From NCBI GenBank assembly GCA_030629485.1, contig DAOVOW010000081.1:1-7709 (forward strand): a DNA stretch of 7,709 nucleotides, given 5' to 3'. The stretch is from a bacterium. GTDB lineage: Bacteria; Zixibacteria; MSB-5A5; GN15; FEB-12. Positions 6,115-7,709 of the stretch are shown piece after piece (the stretch's first letter is position 1; every line of letters begins with the position of its first letter). The notes beneath the pieces are model-generated. The model ran no database searches. It was not told where the DNA came from and saw nothing but the letters and a program-made list of their open reading frames with translations. The position numbers and the translations under genes were made by a program.

Positions 6115-6540
6115 GTGGCAAAAAAGATTGACGGCTTCATCAAACTGCAGATTCCGGCCGGAGGCGCCAACCCCGCCCCACCCATCGGTCCCGCCCTGGG
6201 CCAGCGCGGCGTCAATATCATGGAGTTCTGCAAGGCCTTCAACGAACGAACCAAGACCGGCGGTGGTATTCTCACGCCGGTGATTATCACCGTTTACAAG
6301 GACAAATCGTTCACATTTGAGACCAAGACACCGCCCGCTTCGACTCTGCTGAAGAAAGCGGCCAAACTGGCCAAAGGGTCCGGTGTTCCCAACAAAGAAA
6401 AAGTCGGTCGGGTGACCAGGGCACAGGTCCGTGAGATCGCTGAAACAAAGATGGAAGACCTGAACGCCTCCTCGGTAGAGACGGCTATGCTGATGGTTGA
6501 GGGCACGGCTCGCTCTATGGGCATTGAGGTGGACGCGTAA
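6115..6540 (+). CDS. rplK: 50S ribosomal protein uL11
   Basis: uL11 forms the base of the L7/L12 stalk with 23S rRNA helices 43-44, where elongation factors and the stringent factor RelA act. The 141-residue product is the standard length. The N-terminal domain has [20 protein letters not shown] (11-30), whose proline-rich stretch lies in the thiostrepton-sensitive hinge with rRNA, followed by [15 protein letters not shown]. The C-terminal rRNA-binding domain has [19 protein letters not shown] and ends [14 protein letters not shown]. The start is GTG at 6115. An in-frame TAA at 6106-6108 rules out anything upstream, and TAAGG at 6106-6110, with GGAG at 6101-6104, supplies the ribosome binding site. 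No extended structured leader precedes it, so the E. coli location for L1 repression (upstream of rplK) is not available here. Confidence 0.97.
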   Translation: MAKKIDGFIKLQIPAGGANPAPPIGPALGQRGVNIMEFCKAFNERTKTGGGILTPVIITVYKDKSFTFETKTPPASTLLKKAAKLAKGSGVPNKEKVGRVTRAQVREIAETKMEDLNASSVETAMLMVEGTARSMGIEVDA

Positions 6541-6570
6541 CCTAAGATAGATATGTACACACAATTCGTT

Positions 6571-6603
6571 GGGACCTGAGCGGCTGTGGCCGTGATCAGG
6601 GAG
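6571..6603 (+). promoter_or_regulatory. Hairpin before rplA, candidate L1 autoregulatory site
   Basis: CCTGA (6575-6579) pairs with TCAGG (6596-6600). Inside it, CGGC (6581-6584) pairs with GCCG (6589-6592) around the loop TGTG. Between the two helices is an asymmetric internal loop with G6580 on one side and TGA (6593-6595) on the other. Two short helices separated by an asymmetric loop resemble the 23S rRNA site of L1 and known L1 mRNA targets. The 3' strand of the outer stem overlaps AGGGAG (6598-6603), a possible ribosome binding site for rplA. It occupies the unusually long 74-nt rplK-rplA gap. The regulatory role is inferred. Confidence 0.4.
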
Positions 6604-6614
6604 AATAGGAGACA

Positions 6615-7319
6615 ATGAAACATTCCAAGAAGTACCAGGAAGCCCGCGACAAGATCGATCGGAACAGACGGTACGTTCTCGCCGAGGCGGTCCAGATGCT
6701 CAAGGACTGCCACTTCGTCCAGTTTGACGAATCGGTGGAGGTGGCTGTCCGTTTGGGGGTCAACCCCAAACATGCCGATCAAATGGTTCGCGGCACGGTG
6801 GCTTTGCCCCACGGCACCGGCTCTACCGTTAGGGTTGCGGTGTTTGCTGAGGGCGAAAAAGCTGCCGAAGCCCAGGAAGCCGGGGCCGACATTGTCGGTT
6901 CGGACGACCTGGCTGAAAAGATTCAGGGAGGCTTCATTGATTTCGACGTTACCGTGGCCACGCCTGATATGATGAGGGTGGTGGGCAAACTCGGTAAGCT
7001 GTTGGGACCGCGCGGCCTTATGCCGAACCCAAAGGCCGGCACGGTAACCATGGACGTCGGCAAGGCGGTCCGAGAGGTCAAAGCAGGGCGCATTGAGTTC
7101 CGGGTCGACAAACAGGCGAATATCGCCTCGGCGGTCGGCAAGCTCTCATTTGACAACGGTAAGATTGAAGAAAACGTTAAGGCGTTCGTCGACGCCATCC
7201 TCAGGCTCAAACCGGCTGCAGCCAAAGGCGCTTACTTCCTTGGCGCCTCAATCTGTAGTTCGATGGGCCCCGGGATTAAACTGGACCACCAGGATCTGCT
7301 GGCGGCAATCAGAAAGTAA
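6615..7319 (+). CDS. rplA: 50S ribosomal protein uL1
   Basis: uL1 is the protein of the mobile L1 stalk, which guides deacylated tRNA out of the E site. In many bacteria it also represses its own mRNA. The product is 234 residues, a normal length. It begins [17 protein letters not shown] and contains [20 protein letters not shown] (42-61) in domain I. The strongly conserved central block is [20 protein letters not shown], followed by [16 protein letters not shown], and the protein closes with [13 protein letters not shown] 6615 is preceded by AGGAGA (6607-6612) at a short distance and by AGGGAG (6598-6603) at 11 nt; the latter is partly inside a hairpin. rplJ follows 16 nt after the TAA stop. 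Confidence 0.97.
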   Translation: MKHSKKYQEARDKIDRNRRYVLAEAVQMLKDCHFVQFDESVEVAVRLGVNPKHADQMVRGTVALPHGTGSTVRVAVFAEGEKAAEAQEAGADIVGSDDLAEKIQGGFIDFDVTVATPDMMRVVGKLGKLLGPRGLMPNPKAGTVTMDVGKAVREVKAGRIEFRVDKQANIASAVGKLSFDNGKIEENVKAFVDAILRLKPAAAKGAYFLGASICSSMGPGIKLDHQDLLAAIRK

Positions 7320-7335
7320 GAGAGGTAGGTTCAGG

Positions 7336-7709
7336 ATGCCGAAAGCAGAAAAAATTGAAGCCATTGCGCAGTATAAGAGACTCATTGAGGATTCCAGTTC
7401 GGTGTTTGTGACCGATTATCAGGGTCTCAACGTTGCCGACCTGACTCTGCTGCGAAAGAAGTTGCGCGAGAACAAGATCAAGTTCCTGGTGGGCAAGAAT
7501 ACCCTCTTCAGACTTGCCGCCAAGGAGTGCGAGAAATCCGGAATCAAAGAGTATCTCAACGGACCGACGGCTATCGTATTTACCGATGACGACCCGGCCA
7601 CGGCCGCCAGGATTCTGTACGATTCCTTCAAAGACCATGAACTGCCTCGCATGAAGGCGTTCTGGGTTGACAACATCGCCTACGATGCCGGTGATATCAA
7701 GAAGCTGGC
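7336..7709 (+). CDS. rplJ: 50S ribosomal protein uL10 (N-terminal 124 residues)
   Basis: uL10 anchors the L7/L12 dimers to the ribosomal stalk. The gene runs off the right edge: 124 complete codons are present of the usual 165-175. The visible part is the N-terminal rRNA-binding domain, with MPKAEKIEAIAQYKRLI at the start, SSSVFVTDYQGLNVADL (about 20-36), LRKKLRENKIKFLVGKNTLF (about 39-58), then GPTAIVFTDDDPATAARIL. The C-terminal helix that binds L7/L12 is outside the window. ATG 7336 is preceded by AGAGG (7321-7325) at about 10 nt. The gap to rplA is only 16 nt, leaving no space for the long L10-binding leader found before rplJ in E. coli and many other bacteria. rplL is expected next, although this cannot be seen. 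Confidence 0.96.
   Translation, partial: MPKAEKIEAIAQYKRLIEDSSSVFVTDYQGLNVADLTLLRKKLRENKIKFLVGKNTLFRLAAKECEKSGIKEYLNGPTAIVFTDDDPATAARILYDSFKDHELPRMKAFWVDNIAYDAGDIKKL

Noticed and set aside
5515..6615. Reverse-strand open frame of 366 codons opposite nusG and rplK.
   Set aside because: It covers three confirmed forward genes and their gaps. Its residues (His, Leu, Arg rich) reflect reverse reading of the forward codons.
1..7709. CRISPR arrays, insertion sequences, phage or defence genes.
   Set aside because: No repeated spacers, transposase motifs, terminal inverted repeats or attachment-site duplications were seen; the window is continuous core genes.

Overview
This window is one strand of a bacterial housekeeping cluster for transcription and translation. 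Every gene points rightward and very little DNA is non-coding. Bacterial origin is clear from the RNA polymerase beta' C-terminus, EF-G, EF-Tu, a zinc-ribbon bL33, single-span SecE, NusG and L11/L1/L10. The lineage cannot be fixed from sequence alone. The EF-Tu variant ([14 protein letters not shown]), the four-cysteine bL33, the short SecE and the rpmG-tRNA-Trp-secE-nusG order suggest a deltaproteobacterium-like, Thermotoga-like or FCB/candidate-phylum bacterium of moderate GC. That placement is a guess.

Left part (1-3805): the 3' end of rpoC, then the str operon rpsL-rpsG-fusA. A good sigma70-type promoter (TTGACA, 17 bp, TAAACT) overlaps the rpoC stop codon. Two short tandem duplications lie in the rpsL leader. 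rpsL starts at TTG. Between rpsG and fusA is a 223-nt gap holding an orphan consensus Shine-Dalgarno with a three-codon ORF, potential base pairing that would mask it, and an imperfect hairpin followed by eight T. fusA itself has no recognisable Shine-Dalgarno.

Middle (3825-5033): tuf (EF-Tu). Its codon usage differs clearly from all neighbours, and third-position composition switches sharply at codon 388.

Right part (5076-7709): rpmG, tRNA-Trp(CCA), secE, nusG, rplK, rplA and the first three quarters of rplJ. A small hairpin before rplA is a candidate L1 autoregulatory site. There is no room for a classical L10 leader before rplJ.

Functionally, the genes supply the ribosome (S12, S7, L33, L11, L1, L10), its two elongation GTPases, the NusG factor that couples transcription to translation, a subunit of the protein translocase and of RNA polymerase, and one tRNA. 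The most interesting large-scale feature is the order. The usual long arrangement is (tuf)-rpmG-trnW-secE-nusG-rplKAJL-rpoBC-rpsL-rpsG-fusA-tuf. Here the right end (fusA-tuf) runs straight into the left end (tuf-rpmG), with tuf as the hinge. That is what recombination between two tuf copies, a tandem duplication or circle, or an assembly collapse at tuf would produce. A genuine lineage-specific order is also possible. No mobile element, CRISPR array, defence system or other novel accessory system is visible.
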